NCBI RefSeq assembly: GCF_039542345.1
Contig: NZ_BAABHY010000006.1
Coordinates: 124,001-188,000, forward strand
Source: Orbus sasakiae
GTDB lineage: Bacteria > Pseudomonadota > Gammaproteobacteria > Enterobacterales > Orbaceae
Length of the DNA stretch: 64,000 bases
Reading direction: 5' to 3'
Shown: positions 8,629-17,794 of the stretch, piece after piece
Layout: each line of letters begins with the position of its first letter
Numbering within the stretch: position 1 is the first letter of the stretch
Notes under the pieces: generated by a model
The model's input: the letters and a program-made list of their open reading frames with translations, nothing else
Database searches by the model: none
What the model was told of the DNA's origin: nothing
Translations under genes and position numbers: made by a program

Positions 8629-10353
8629 TTATGACTGGCGCCAGCGTTGTGTACGCTGATCAACAAACCATCCAAGTAATAAATAAATAGCGGTTGCCGC
8701 CATTGAAATAGCCGTAATCATTACCGCCATCGCGGTTGCTCCGCCAACATCACCCGCATCATCTAAATTCAAAATAGCAATTGAAGCAAGCTGGGTTTCG
8801 GGTGAATAAAGGAAGATCACAGCTGAAATTGTGGTCATTGCATTAATAAAAAAATATCGTGATATATCGATAAGACTTGGTAAACATATCGGTAATGTGA
8901 CACGCCACATTGTTTTATAAAACGGTACTTTTAAGGAGTCTGATACTGCTTCAAACTCTTTATCAATCGCTTTTAAGGCGGTAACCATTGTCATGTGGCA
9001 GGTCGTGTAAAAATGAATAACCGTACACAATATTAATAATGGCATCGTTTGATATAGCATATTAAGTGGGTTCGTTGGGGCATTAAAAAAGAAGATGTAA
9101 CCTAACCCCAACACTAGACCCGGCACGGCCATCGGTAACACGACTAACAACCGAATAATGGTATGTAAATAATAAAATCCTTTGGTTTTTTCCAAAATAT
9201 AAGCGCCTAAAAATACTAAACCCGTGCCAAGCAATGTGGTGCCAACTGCTAAAATTAAGCTATTTGAGATAGCAACACCTAATTCAGAATCGAATAGTAC
9301 AGACCGGTAGTTAAGCAAACTCAGTGTCAGGTTATAGGGCCAAAAGCTAACAAAAGAGGCGTAAACAGCCATTAAAAACATAGCCAGCATTAATAGACCA
9401 ATCAAACTGCAATATGTCATCATTATTCGATCAAATCGTAAATTCACTTTCGGGATTAATGTGACTGCCCGTGCTGATAACGAAGCGCTATGTTTATGGC
9501 GTATGATGTAATCAACACTGAATGTGAGTAACGCAGGTAACAATAGCAACATTGCAACTACCGCCCCTTGCTGAAAATCTTGCTGACCAATAATTAAACG
9601 GAAAATATCGGTGGCCAATACATCAAAGTCACCACCAACAATTTTAGGGATTCCAAAATCCGTTATTACCAAGGTAAATGAAACTAATGATGCTGAAATT
9701 AAACCATATTTAATACTGGGCAAAGTGATCGTAAAAAATTTACGTATATTACTCGTACCAAGCGCATTTGCAGCCTCATAAAGTCGACCATCAGCGAGTG
9801 ATAATGCGGTGACCAAAATCATAAGAACATGCGGAAAAATAGCAAAGCATTCAGCTAATATAATACCGGATGCGCCATATATACTGTCAAACCCTAAACA
9901 TTGCCAGACAGATTTAGCGATGCCTTGATTACCAAACCAGTATATTATTGATATTGCGGCAAGGAGCGAGGGCGATAAGAGGGGGAGTAACGTGAGCGAA
10001 CGCAAGAGTTTTTTAAACGGCATACAGCTTCGAGTTAATGCATAAGCAAACGTTAATGCTAAAGGCATAACGATCAGTGTGACTATCACGGCAACAAATA
10101 GACTGTTAAATAGACTTGTTAATAATGATGGAGAACTCAGATAGCGGGTTATCGCTGTTGCACCAGACATCTTTGAATAAGAGTCATCAAAGATTTGCCA
10201 TAAGATTGCTAATAAGGGGCCAATTAAAAAAATACTCAATAACAATAAGATGATGAGTAGCACTAAAAAGACCAATCCATTACCATTTTTAATACCATTA
10301 AATCGTTTAGCATAACCATGTGGTGAACGGTTTTTGGTTGATACGCTTAGCAT
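8629..10353 (-). CDS. putative 2-aminoethylphosphonate ABC transporter, fused double permease
   Basis: This is a 574-residue membrane protein with about twelve hydrophobic helices, made of two importer-permease halves in one chain. Each half has an EAA-type loop: EAANALGTSNI in the first and EFEAVSDSLKV in the second. Fused permeases of this length are typical of the second class of 2-AEP transporter (PhnU2-like). I chose the start at 10353, 4 bases after the ATPase stop, because the longer reading to 10398 would overlap the ATPase gene by 41 bases. The minus-strand order ATPase, permease, phnW, phnX supports 2-AEP import. Confidence 0.87.
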   Translation of the reverse strand: MLSVSTKNRSPHGYAKRFNGIKNGNGLVFLVLLIILLLLSIFLIGPLLAILWQIFDDSYSKMSGATAITRYLSSPSLLTSLFNSLFVAVIVTLIVMPLALTFAYALTRSCMPFKKLLRSLTLLPLLSPSLLAAISIIYWFGNQGIAKSVWQCLGFDSIYGASGIILAECFAIFPHVLMILVTALSLADGRLYEAANALGTSNIRKFFTITLPSIKYGLISASLVSFTLVITDFGIPKIVGGDFDVLATDIFRLIIGQQDFQQGAVVAMLLLLPALLTFSVDYIIRHKHSASLSARAVTLIPKVNLRFDRIMMTYCSLIGLLMLAMFLMAVYASFVSFWPYNLTLSLLNYRSVLFDSELGVAISNSLILAVGTTLLGTGLVFLGAYILEKTKGFYYLHTIIRLLVVLPMAVPGLVLGLGYIFFFNAPTNPLNMLYQTMPLLILCTVIHFYTTCHMTMVTALKAIDKEFEAVSDSLKVPFYKTMWRVTLPICLPSLIDISRYFFINAMTTISAVIFLYSPETQLASIAILNLDDAGDVGGATAMAVMITAISMAATAIYLLLGWFVDQRTQRWRQS

Positions 10354-10357
10354 TTTA

Positions 10358-11425
10358 TTATACCGAAAAAACATGAATACGATCAGTGCGAATGGCAAAC
10401 GGCAGGGACTGACCTTGTTTAAGATTCAGATCATACATTTGGTTCACTGAAAATTGTAACTGTAATGATTGGTGAGCTAATCGACTCACTTCGAGTTCAG
10501 CAAGACATTTTCCACCTAAAAATTCAATGTGTTTAATAATCCCAACACAGTGATCGTTATGAGCGGGTAATTGTTCGATAATACGATCTTCTGGTCGCAG
10601 ATAAAGTTTGACTTTTTCACCGTGTTTAAACCGTTTTTTTTGTTGACTTTGTAAACGTAATTCACCACATCTAAACCAATGATTACCTTCTGCAATTGCA
10701 TCAAGGCAGTTAATTTTACCAACAAAATCAGCGACAAAAGGTGAGACAGGATTTCGATAAATCTCAAGTGGGCTACCAATTTGCTCTATAATGCCATGAT
10801 TCATGACAACGACGCGGTCTGCGATTGAAAGCGCTTCTTCTTGATCATGAGTAACCATAATTGTTGTTAAGCCAAGCTGCTTTTGTAAACGGCATATTTC
10901 ATTACGTAGATGAACTCTGACGGTTGCATCAAGTGCAGATAAGGGTTCATCAAGCAGGAGTAAATTAGGTGATGTTGCAAGTGCTCTAGCTAAAGCAATA
11001 CGCTGCTGTTGTCCTCCTGACATTTGCGTTGGGTATTTATCACCACTGTCGGCTAAACCAACCAAATTAAGTAATTCAGTTACACGAGTTTTGATTGCGT
11101 CAGTACCATATTTTCGATTAACCAGTCCATAAGCAATATTTTTGGCGATAGTCAGATTGGGGAACAACGCATAAGATTGAAACACAATACCATAGTCACG
11201 TTCGGCTGGGTGACGATGTGAAATATCGAGTCCTTGTTGAATAATTGTCCCCGATGATTGTTTTTCTAGACCCGCAATAATCCTGAGTAGTGTCGTTTTT
11301 CCACAACCGGAAGGGCCTAAAAAACAGACTAATTCTCCTTGATTAATAGCGAGATTAATCTCATTTAAAGCCGTAAATTGACCAAATTGTTTGTTGATGT
11401 GTTTTAACTGTAAATAAGATTCCAT
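10358..11425 (-). CDS. putative 2-aminoethylphosphonate ABC transporter ATP-binding protein
   Basis: This is a 355-residue ATPase with Walker A GPSGCGKT at 37-44, signature MSGGQQQ, Walker B LLLLDEP and a VTHD switch histidine. A TOBE-like C-terminal region of about 110 residues follows. It fits the PhnT2 class by length and context: binding protein upstream, fused permease 4 bases downstream, phnW and phnX further on. It resembles the ATPase at 3587-4576, suggesting that the two transporters share a subfamily. Confidence 0.88.
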   Translation of the reverse strand: MESYLQLKHINKQFGQFTALNEINLAINQGELVCFLGPSGCGKTTLLRIIAGLEKQSSGTIIQQGLDISHRHPAERDYGIVFQSYALFPNLTIAKNIAYGLVNRKYGTDAIKTRVTELLNLVGLADSGDKYPTQMSGGQQQRIALARALATSPNLLLLDEPLSALDATVRVHLRNEICRLQKQLGLTTIMVTHDQEEALSIADRVVVMNHGIIEQIGSPLEIYRNPVSPFVADFVGKINCLDAIAEGNHWFRCGELRLQSQQKKRFKHGEKVKLYLRPEDRIIEQLPAHNDHCVGIIKHIEFLGGKCLAELEVSRLAHQSLQLQFSVNQMYDLNLKQGQSLPFAIRTDRIHVFSV

Positions 11426-11440
11426 CAGCCAGTATCCCCT

Positions 11441-12478
11441 TTACTTATTTTTTGGCTCTGATTTGTTCGCATAACGAGAGCTCCACTCTTTCAAAATGGT
11501 ATTTCGTTCACTGGCTGCTAAATCGAAATTCATCGGTATTAAACGTGATTCATAATCATCTGGAATATTCGACAGTTTTTCTGCAACACCTGGTTGCCCA
11601 GTAATAGCGAAACTTTTACCATAGAGTTTCATTGCTTCAGTACTCGATGCCCAATCAGCTAATATTTTGGCAGCGGGTAGTTTTTTTGTACCCACATGGA
11701 TAGCAAATGCTTCGACATCCCATCCGAGTCCTTCACTAGGGAAAATCAGATCAATAGGTGCACCTTTGGCTTTATTTGTATGCCCTCGGTATTCAAAAGA
11801 AATACCAATAACGTATTCGCCTGTTGCTGCCATATTGCAAGGTTTTGAGCCTGAATGTGTGTACTGAGCAATATTTTTATGAAGCCCATCCATAAATTGC
11901 CATCCGCCTCCCTTACCTTGTTCATCCCCCCACATTTGCAGCCAACTGACAACATCAAAATACCCTGTACCCGATGACGTTGGATCTGGCATGACAATTT
12001 GGCCTTGATAAATGGGTTTTAATAAATCATGCCAGCTTTCTGGTTTAGGCAGGTGTCTTTTTTCTGCTTCAATGGTATTGAAACAAACCACTGCGCCAGT
12101 CACATCAAGTCCCCACCAATAAGGTGGATTATGGCTATCTCGATAATCCGATTTAATATTGACTAAATTTTGTGGGGCATAAGGTTGGAGCATTTGCTGT
12201 TGTTTAAGTACTCCTAGTCCTGTAATAGCAACACCCCATACAACATCCGCCTTGGGATTGCTTTTTTCTGCCAATAATTTAGAGACAATAACCCCCGTTG
12301 AATCACGCACAATACGGAGCTGAATATCGGGATGAACAGCATTAAATGCTTTTTGGTAAGTTTTAATTTGATCGGTTTCAAGCGCAGTATAAACCGTTAA
12401 TTCCGTTTTATTGGCGAAAGCATGCGGTGATAAAGCAAAGAGGATACTGATGGCCAGTATTGATTTTAATTGTTTCAT
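11441..12478 (-). CDS. putative 2-aminoethylphosphonate-binding periplasmic protein
   Basis: This 345-residue exported protein has a signal peptide at 1-22 (cleavage after HAFA). The mature part is an iron/2-AEP-type solute-binding protein with the usual TVYTALE start and a DPTSSGTGY ligand-region motif. It is the first gene of the operon, 15 bases before the ATPase. The start has an upstream AGGAATTA-type ribosome binding site. Ligand assignment rests on the phnW and phnX genes in the same operon. Confidence 0.88.
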   Translation of the reverse strand: MKQLKSILAISILFALSPHAFANKTELTVYTALETDQIKTYQKAFNAVHPDIQLRIVRDSTGVIVSKLLAEKSNPKADVVWGVAITGLGVLKQQQMLQPYAPQNLVNIKSDYRDSHNPPYWWGLDVTGAVVCFNTIEAEKRHLPKPESWHDLLKPIYQGQIVMPDPTSSGTGYFDVVSWLQMWGDEQGKGGGWQFMDGLHKNIAQYTHSGSKPCNMAATGEYVIGISFEYRGHTNKAKGAPIDLIFPSEGLGWDVEAFAIHVGTKKLPAAKILADWASSTEAMKLYGKSFAITGQPGVAEKLSNIPDDYESRLIPMNFDLAASERNTILKEWSSRYANKSEPKNK

Positions 12479-12717
12479 GTTAATTCCTGATTATGAATTA
12501 ATTTAGGTAAAGTATAAAAAAAATCTGTGTCATTTTAATGACAGTAACAGAAGGTAAACGGGGTTTAAGGTTAGGGCGTAAGTTTGTTTTAACTTATCTA
12601 TTTCGTCAAAATAACGATTGAAATAATAAGTAAATATTTTAAATAGTGCATACTTTTCTAAGATTAATTGGTTTAAGATACTTTTATGGTTTATTTAGTC
12701 AATACAATGTGACGATT
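12479..12717. other. divergent promoter region of the 2-AEP operon and gss
   Basis: These 239 AT-rich bases separate two divergent genes and must hold both promoters. The clearest structure is a 16-bp dyad, TGTCAT-TTTA-ATGACA, at 12528-12543, 50 bases upstream of the binding-protein start. It is a candidate operator. No phosphonate regulator gene is linked in this window. Confidence 0.45.
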
Positions 12718-14595
12718 ATGCTGGTCAATTCAAATACTCAAAACGAACACTTCGGAACCTTACTTGGTTATGCGCCAGGTGGGGTTGCAATCTTTTCTTC
12801 AGACTATTCGACGGTGAATAAACAAGATTACCCTGATGATGCCTCTTTTCGTAGCTATATTGGTCATGAATATATGGGCTATAAATGGCAGTGTGTTGAG
12901 TTTGCGAGGCGTTTTTTGTATCTTAATTATGGTACAGTGTTTACGGATGTAGGAATGGCATATGAGATTTTTTCATTGCGTATTTTGCGTCATGTGGTCG
13001 ATGAGGCATTATTACCCTTACAAGCTTTTGCCAATGGTAGTCAAAAGTCACCTGTCGCTGGAGCTTTATTGATCTGGCAAGAGGGAGGGCACTTTAAACG
13101 TACTGGGCATGTGGCTATTGTCACCGATGTTTTAGCTGATAAAGTCAGAATAGTTGAACAAAATGTCGTTCATGCACGTCTACCTGCTGGACAACAATGG
13201 ACCCGAGAATTACCCTTGTCAGTGATTGACGGGCATTACCATTTGCAAGATACATTCAGTGATACCACGATTTTAGGGTGGATGATTCAAACCGATGATA
13301 CGACCTATAGTTTGGAACAGCCAACAACGCCCGTTGATTTTCGTCCAATTCACTGTGCTCATGTCCCTAATCATGGACAGTTTGATGGTGAATGGCTAGA
13401 TGCGAATGATCCTGTTCAAGATGCTTATATTCAAGCTAATGGTCATGCCGTTAATCATGATGATCCCTATCAGTATTTTACAATATCAGAAAGTGCTGAA
13501 CAGGAATTGATTCGGGCTACCAATGAGCTACATTTAATGTATTTGCATGCAACGGATAAAGTATTAAAAGATGATAAATTATTACGTAATTTTAATATTC
13601 CTGAAATTTTATGGCCACGCTTACGTTTATCATGGCAAAAACGTCGTTATCAAATGATCACTGGTCGATTAGATTTTTGCATGGATGAACGTGGTTTGAA
13701 AGTCTATGAATATAATGCAGATTCGGCATCTTGCCATACCGAGACGGGATTAATCTTACAAAAATGGGCACAGCAAGCGGAATTATCTGTTGGCTCAAAT
13801 CCCGGGGATAAACTGTTAGATACCCTTGCCGATTGTTGGAAACATAGTGACGCTAAAAAGTTTGTACATATCATGCAAGATAATGATAAAGAAGAAAATT
13901 ATCATGCATTGTTTATGCAACGTGCTTTAACACAAGCCGGATTTGAAAGTAAAATCTTACATGGGTTGGATGATTTACATTGGGATAAACAGGGGCAATT
14001 AGTTGATAATGATCATCGAAAAGTAGGCTGTGTTTGGAAAACTTGGGCATGGGAAACGGTGCTTGAGCAGCTACGTGAAGAGAGTGAATCACAAGTATCA
14101 GCGCCACCAATACGTACTGGCCATCCTGAAAATCATGTGCGTCTGATTGATGTATTACTACGCCCAGAAGTTTTAGTTTTTGAACCGTTATGGACAATTA
14201 TTCCAAGTAATAAAGCGATTTTACCCGTATTGTGGTCACTATTTCCTGATCATCGCTATTTACTGGAATCAACATTTTCATTAAATCAGGATTTGGTTGA
14301 AAAGGGGTATGCTGTTAAGCCGATTGCTGGGCGCTGTGGTAACAATATTGAACTCGTCAGTCACAATGAACAAGTGCTAGATAAAACAGCCGGACGCTTT
14401 GAACAACAAGAAAATATTTATCAGCAATTATGGTGTTTACCCAAAGTGGCTAACCAATATGTGCAAGTCTGTACCTTTACGGTTGGTGGACATTATGGTG
14501 GGACCTGTCTACGATCCGACACCTCATTGGTAATTAAAGGTGAAAGTAGCATGGAACCATTAAGAGTGTTACGTGATGAGGATTTTACAGGCTAA
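12718..14595 (+). CDS. gss: bifunctional glutathionylspermidine amidase/synthetase
   Basis: This 625-residue cytoplasmic enzyme joins glutathione to spermidine using ATP and also hydrolyses the product. The N-terminal CHAP-type amidase (about 1-200) has nucleophile C59 in KWQCVEF and H131 in TGHVAIV. With the ATG at 12718 these numbers equal those I recall for the E. coli enzyme, which decides the start against an in-frame GTG at 12646. The C-terminal ATP-grasp-type synthetase domain fills about 210-625. The protein closely resembles E. coli Gss throughout. The gene stands alone between divergent and convergent neighbours and ends at a good hairpin terminator. Confidence 0.95.
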   Translation: MLVNSNTQNEHFGTLLGYAPGGVAIFSSDYSTVNKQDYPDDASFRSYIGHEYMGYKWQCVEFARRFLYLNYGTVFTDVGMAYEIFSLRILRHVVDEALLPLQAFANGSQKSPVAGALLIWQEGGHFKRTGHVAIVTDVLADKVRIVEQNVVHARLPAGQQWTRELPLSVIDGHYHLQDTFSDTTILGWMIQTDDTTYSLEQPTTPVDFRPIHCAHVPNHGQFDGEWLDANDPVQDAYIQANGHAVNHDDPYQYFTISESAEQELIRATNELHLMYLHATDKVLKDDKLLRNFNIPEILWPRLRLSWQKRRYQMITGRLDFCMDERGLKVYEYNADSASCHTETGLILQKWAQQAELSVGSNPGDKLLDTLADCWKHSDAKKFVHIMQDNDKEENYHALFMQRALTQAGFESKILHGLDDLHWDKQGQLVDNDHRKVGCVWKTWAWETVLEQLREESESQVSAPPIRTGHPENHVRLIDVLLRPEVLVFEPLWTIIPSNKAILPVLWSLFPDHRYLLESTFSLNQDLVEKGYAVKPIAGRCGNNIELVSHNEQVLDKTAGRFEQQENIYQQLWCLPKVANQYVQVCTFTVGGHYGGTCLRSDTSLVIKGESSMEPLRVLRDEDFTG

Positions 14596-14627
14596 TTTAT
14601 TGATGCCTTATTTATATTACGATATTA

Positions 14628-14660
14628 ACGCATTCTTAAGCACTAAGAATGCGTCTTTTT
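14628..14660 (+). terminator. rho-independent terminator of gss
   Basis: An 11-bp perfect stem (ACGCATTCTTA with TAAGAATGCGT, loop AGCAC) is followed by CTTTTT. It lies 33 bases after the gss stop and also separates gss from the convergent proC gene. Confidence 0.85.
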
Positions 14661-14664
14661 AATG

Positions 14665-15456
14665 CTATTGAGCAATATTTGCAGAGGCTTTTACTGCTTC
14701 GATAACGGCATTACGTAAGCCAAATTTTTCTAGCTGGGTGACGCCGCGGATAGTGGTGCCCCCAGGTGAACAGACGCCATCTTTTAACTGCGCAGGTAGC
14801 ATGTCTTGTTCCAATAGAACCGTTGCTGCCCCTAGTACGGCTTGCTTACTGAGTAAATAGGCTTCTTCACGCGATAATCCCGCCAGCACACCGGCATCAG
14901 CTAATGCCTCAATAAATAAGGCCACATAAGCTGGCGAACAGCCAGCTACAGTACTACTAATATCAAGCTTAGATTCATCAACAAGGGCAATTTTACCGAT
15001 TGCCGAAAAGAGCTGTTTTGCCTCATCTAACTGTTGAGCCGAGACCTGTTTTGCCGCGCTCATAGCTGTCATCCCTTGGCAAACGGCACTTGGAATGTTG
15101 GGAATAGCACGAATGACGGCAATATGCTGTGGTAAGTGCTGGTAAAATTGCGCTAAAGTAAATGATGATGCGGCCGAAATCACAATCGTGTTGTCTTTTA
15201 AATCTGCGTTAATTTCATCAAGAATTGTGGGTAAAATACGTGGAATGACAGCTAAAATAACGATGTCTGATTTTTTGACCAATTCTCGATTATCAGTATG
15301 AAATTGACACCCCAGTTGTTCAGCTAAGGTTTTTGCTTTCCCACTCGAACCACCACTAATTAACAAGTGCTCTGGCGTAGTGTAATGGCTTTTTAATAAA
15401 CCTTTTAATACTGCTGAGCCTAAATGGCCCACGCCAATCATGCCAATCTTTTTCAT
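14665..15456 (-). CDS. proC: pyrroline-5-carboxylate reductase, paralogue 1
   Basis: This 263-residue NAD(P)H-dependent reductase belongs to the last step of proline synthesis. The Rossmann loop GVGHLG lies at 8-13, and the family signature VCSPGGTTI lies near the C-terminus within the dimerisation helices. I chose the start at 15456 because AGGAGAAAAA lies directly upstream; an in-frame ATG at 15486 adds ten residues of no family resemblance. A second proC lies immediately upstream on the same strand. This copy is the more divergent, and may differ in cofactor, substrate (for example piperideine-type imines) or regulation. Confidence 0.9.
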   Translation of the reverse strand: MKKIGMIGVGHLGSAVLKGLLKSHYTTPEHLLISGGSSGKAKTLAEQLGCQFHTDNRELVKKSDIVILAVIPRILPTILDEINADLKDNTIVISAASSFTLAQFYQHLPQHIAVIRAIPNIPSAVCQGMTAMSAAKQVSAQQLDEAKQLFSAIGKIALVDESKLDISSTVAGCSPAYVALFIEALADAGVLAGLSREEAYLLSKQAVLGAATVLLEQDMLPAQLKDGVCSPGGTTIRGVTQLEKFGLRNAVIEAVKASANIAQ

Positions 15457-15570
15457 TTTTTCTCCTATCATCTTTTCGCAAATCAATGGGTTACTATATC
15501 GCTAATTGAGTAAAAGTGATAGGGCATGATGGTATTTAAGTGTATTTCGTTGGGATAGGAGAAATCAGAA

Positions 15571-15594
15571 AAGCCATCTACAGCGAGATGGCTT
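15571..15594 (-). terminator. hairpin between the two proC genes
   Basis: A 9-bp perfect stem (AAGCCATCT with AGATGGCTT, 6-base loop) lies just after the stop of the upstream proC copy. The T-run on the minus strand is short (TTCTG), so it is probably an attenuator or RNA-processing site rather than a full terminator. Confidence 0.5.
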
Positions 15595-15604
15595 ATGGAT
15601 TGCC

Positions 15605-16414
15605 TTATTTATTTGACATTAATTTTGATTTTTCAATGCAGCTTGTAACGGCATTGATCACGGACGGCCTAAAACCGGTATCTTCTAATGTTTTTACTGC
15701 TTCGATAGTGGTTCCACCCGGTGAGCAGACCATATCTTTTAACTCCCCAGGATGTTTGCCCGTTTCAAGTACCATTTTAGCAGAACCCATGACCGCTTGT
15801 GCTGCAAATTTATAGGCTTGAGCACGAGGCATACCGGCAAGGACCGCGGCATCGGCCATCGCTTCGATAAACATAAAGACATATGCCGGAGAGGAACCAC
15901 TGATACCCGTTACCGCATGGATAAGGTATTCAGGTACGGCTTCAGACTCACCTAAGCTGTTAAAAATCGTAGCAATTGCTTTTAATTCAGTAGCCGTAAC
16001 GTTTTCATTTTCAGTGAGTGATGACATCGCAGCATTCACTAAAGCGGGGGTATTTGGCATCACACGGACAATTTTATAGCCTTTACCAAGCTCTTTTTCC
16101 ATGGTTTCAAGTGTCACGCCAGCAGCGATAGACACAATAATCGTTTTTTTCGATAATTTAGGCTTAATCGTTTTTAACACATTTGGAACAGTATTGGGTT
16201 TGACGGCTAAAAATAAAATATCCGCAGCTTCAGCCACTTTAACTTCAGAATCAGCCGCATTAATGTTAAGTTCTGCACTCAGTTGTTTCACTTTATCGTG
16301 TAAAATATCAAATACAGTGATTTGTTCTGGTTTCGCCACTTTACTGGTTAATAGTCCCTTGATAATGGCTAATCCCATATTTCCTGAACCAATAAATCCA
16401 ATATGTTGTTTCAT
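15605..16414 (-). CDS. proC: pyrroline-5-carboxylate reductase, paralogue 2
   Basis: This 269-residue protein has the exact length of E. coli ProC. It has the Rossmann loop GSGNMG at 9-14, the VCSPGGTTI signature and the conserved RVMPNTPALV segment. GGGAG precedes the ATG. This copy looks like the orthodox proline-biosynthesis enzyme (5-carboxylate to proline). It stands upstream of the second, more divergent copy, suggesting an old tandem duplication. The DMT transporter gene ends 77 bases before it. Confidence 0.93.
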   Translation of the reverse strand: MKQHIGFIGSGNMGLAIIKGLLTSKVAKPEQITVFDILHDKVKQLSAELNINAADSEVKVAEAADILFLAVKPNTVPNVLKTIKPKLSKKTIIVSIAAGVTLETMEKELGKGYKIVRVMPNTPALVNAAMSSLTENENVTATELKAIATIFNSLGESEAVPEYLIHAVTGISGSSPAYVFMFIEAMADAAVLAGMPRAQAYKFAAQAVMGSAKMVLETGKHPGELKDMVCSPGGTTIEAVKTLEDTGFRPSVINAVTSCIEKSKLMSNK

Positions 16415-16491
16415 AAATCTTTACTCCCCTCAATGATGTTAAAATTCAATTAAAGGAGCCGTAAGTTGCTCCTTAATCAAAATTCGGATGG

Positions 16492-17484
16492 TTATGATTT
16501 GTCTGCGGGTTGTTTTTTCTTTAAACCCAAAATCTCAGGTTTATTCACCACAATAATCCCTAAGCAAACGAGTACTAAGCCGATCGCAAGGGGTAAGGTA
16601 AATACGTCTTGACCAATCATGATAGCGAGTAGACTACCTGATACCGGCATAAAGAATTTAAACATCGATACTTCACCAATTTTGGCATATTGTACGACCC
16701 AATACCAAAGGCCAAATGTGACGCTTGATAGTAGGGCTAAAAAGACTAACAGAACGGTACCTAAGGTTGTCCAGTGAATTAAGCTTAGACTTCCACCCAT
16801 CATCAGACCAATCACAAATAGGGCAATTGAACCAATCAGCAGATTCCAACCTGTCATAACAAAAACGGGCAATGTTGAACCAATTGCACGAGCTTGCATC
16901 ATGCCAATGGCGGCAACTAAACCATACAGTAACATAAAGCCATCACCTAATAAGTTAAAGCTAAATAACTGTGAAATATCAGCTGTTGGTTTGGTAATAT
17001 TAACAATAATCAAACCAGCAAAACCTAAAATTAAGCCGATCCATTTTGCTTGGTTCATTCGGTCATTTTTATACGCAAAATGTGCTAATAAAATTGAAAA
17101 GAAAATCGATGCCTGTGCCAATACGGTCGATTTGATTGTGACGGTATGCACTAATCCAATGTTAAAGAAAAAGTAAGCTGCGGTTGTACTGACGAGCCCC
17201 ATTGAAGTGACATCTATCCACTGTTTTTTGGTCACTGCAAAAATATTTTGTTTCATGCAGGCAGCCATCATTAACGTCATAATTCCAGCAAGAAAAAAAC
17301 GTAAACTGATAGCCGTTAAGACTTGTCCATTGTAATTATCACCGAGTAATTGTGGTAGTAAATTCATCTCCTCATACATGACTTTAACTAATGGAAACGG
17401 GGTGCCCCAAAGCACATTAACAAAAATAGATGTTAGTGCTAAAACGAGCGCACTTGGTGCTATTTTTTTAGCGATGTTATTCAT
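16492..17484 (-). CDS. DMT-superfamily (EamA) transporter
   Basis: This 330-residue membrane protein has ten predicted helices arranged as two EamA repeats (about 15-165 and 180-315). EamA proteins usually export amino acids or metabolites; the substrate cannot be assigned here. It is followed on the same strand by the two proC genes. It is preceded by the GntR-regulator gene with operator-like palindromes between them. Proline or a related amino acid is a possible cargo, but only by context. Confidence 0.82.
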   Translation of the reverse strand: MNNIAKKIAPSALVLALTSIFVNVLWGTPFPLVKVMYEEMNLLPQLLGDNYNGQVLTAISLRFFLAGIMTLMMAACMKQNIFAVTKKQWIDVTSMGLVSTTAAYFFFNIGLVHTVTIKSTVLAQASIFFSILLAHFAYKNDRMNQAKWIGLILGFAGLIIVNITKPTADISQLFSFNLLGDGFMLLYGLVAAIGMMQARAIGSTLPVFVMTGWNLLIGSIALFVIGLMMGGSLSLIHWTTLGTVLLVFLALLSSVTFGLWYWVVQYAKIGEVSMFKFFMPVSGSLLAIMIGQDVFTLPLAIGLVLVCLGIIVVNKPEILGLKKKQPADKS

Positions 17485-17601
17485 CGTGATATCCTCTAAA
17501 TTTAAATTTGAACATAGCTAAAGAGTTAGCAGATTAACTGTTTAGCTATGTCCAAACCCCTATGCAACAAATACATAATAGGTTTGGCTTTATCAGACAT
17601 C

Positions 17602-17673
17602 AAAATGTATCCATTATTAAATCACGATTGGATACATTTTGCTATATCATTTATAAAAAATGTATACATTTTT
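17602..17673. promoter_or_regulatory. operator-like dyads upstream of the DMT transporter
   Basis: Two structures lie in the 310-base gap between the GntR gene and the transporter. One is a perfect 12-bp inverted repeat, AAAATGTATCCA (17602-17613) and TGGATACATTTT (17629-17640). The other is a perfect 18-bp palindrome, AAAAATGTATACATTTTT (17656-17673). All share the half-site AATGTAT(A/C). FCD-type GntR regulators typically bind short palindromes with a TGTATACA-like core, so these are good candidates for the adjacent regulator. The rest of the gap is AT-rich with no gene. Confidence 0.65.
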
Positions 17674-17794
17674 ATCGAATAAAACGATATCAAATTGAAA
17701 TAATTAAGATTATTGATGATTGATAGAGAGGCTTATTGATCATTGCACCGTGCTAAATGAATCAAAAAGCCTTGATAAATATGTAGAATAAACG

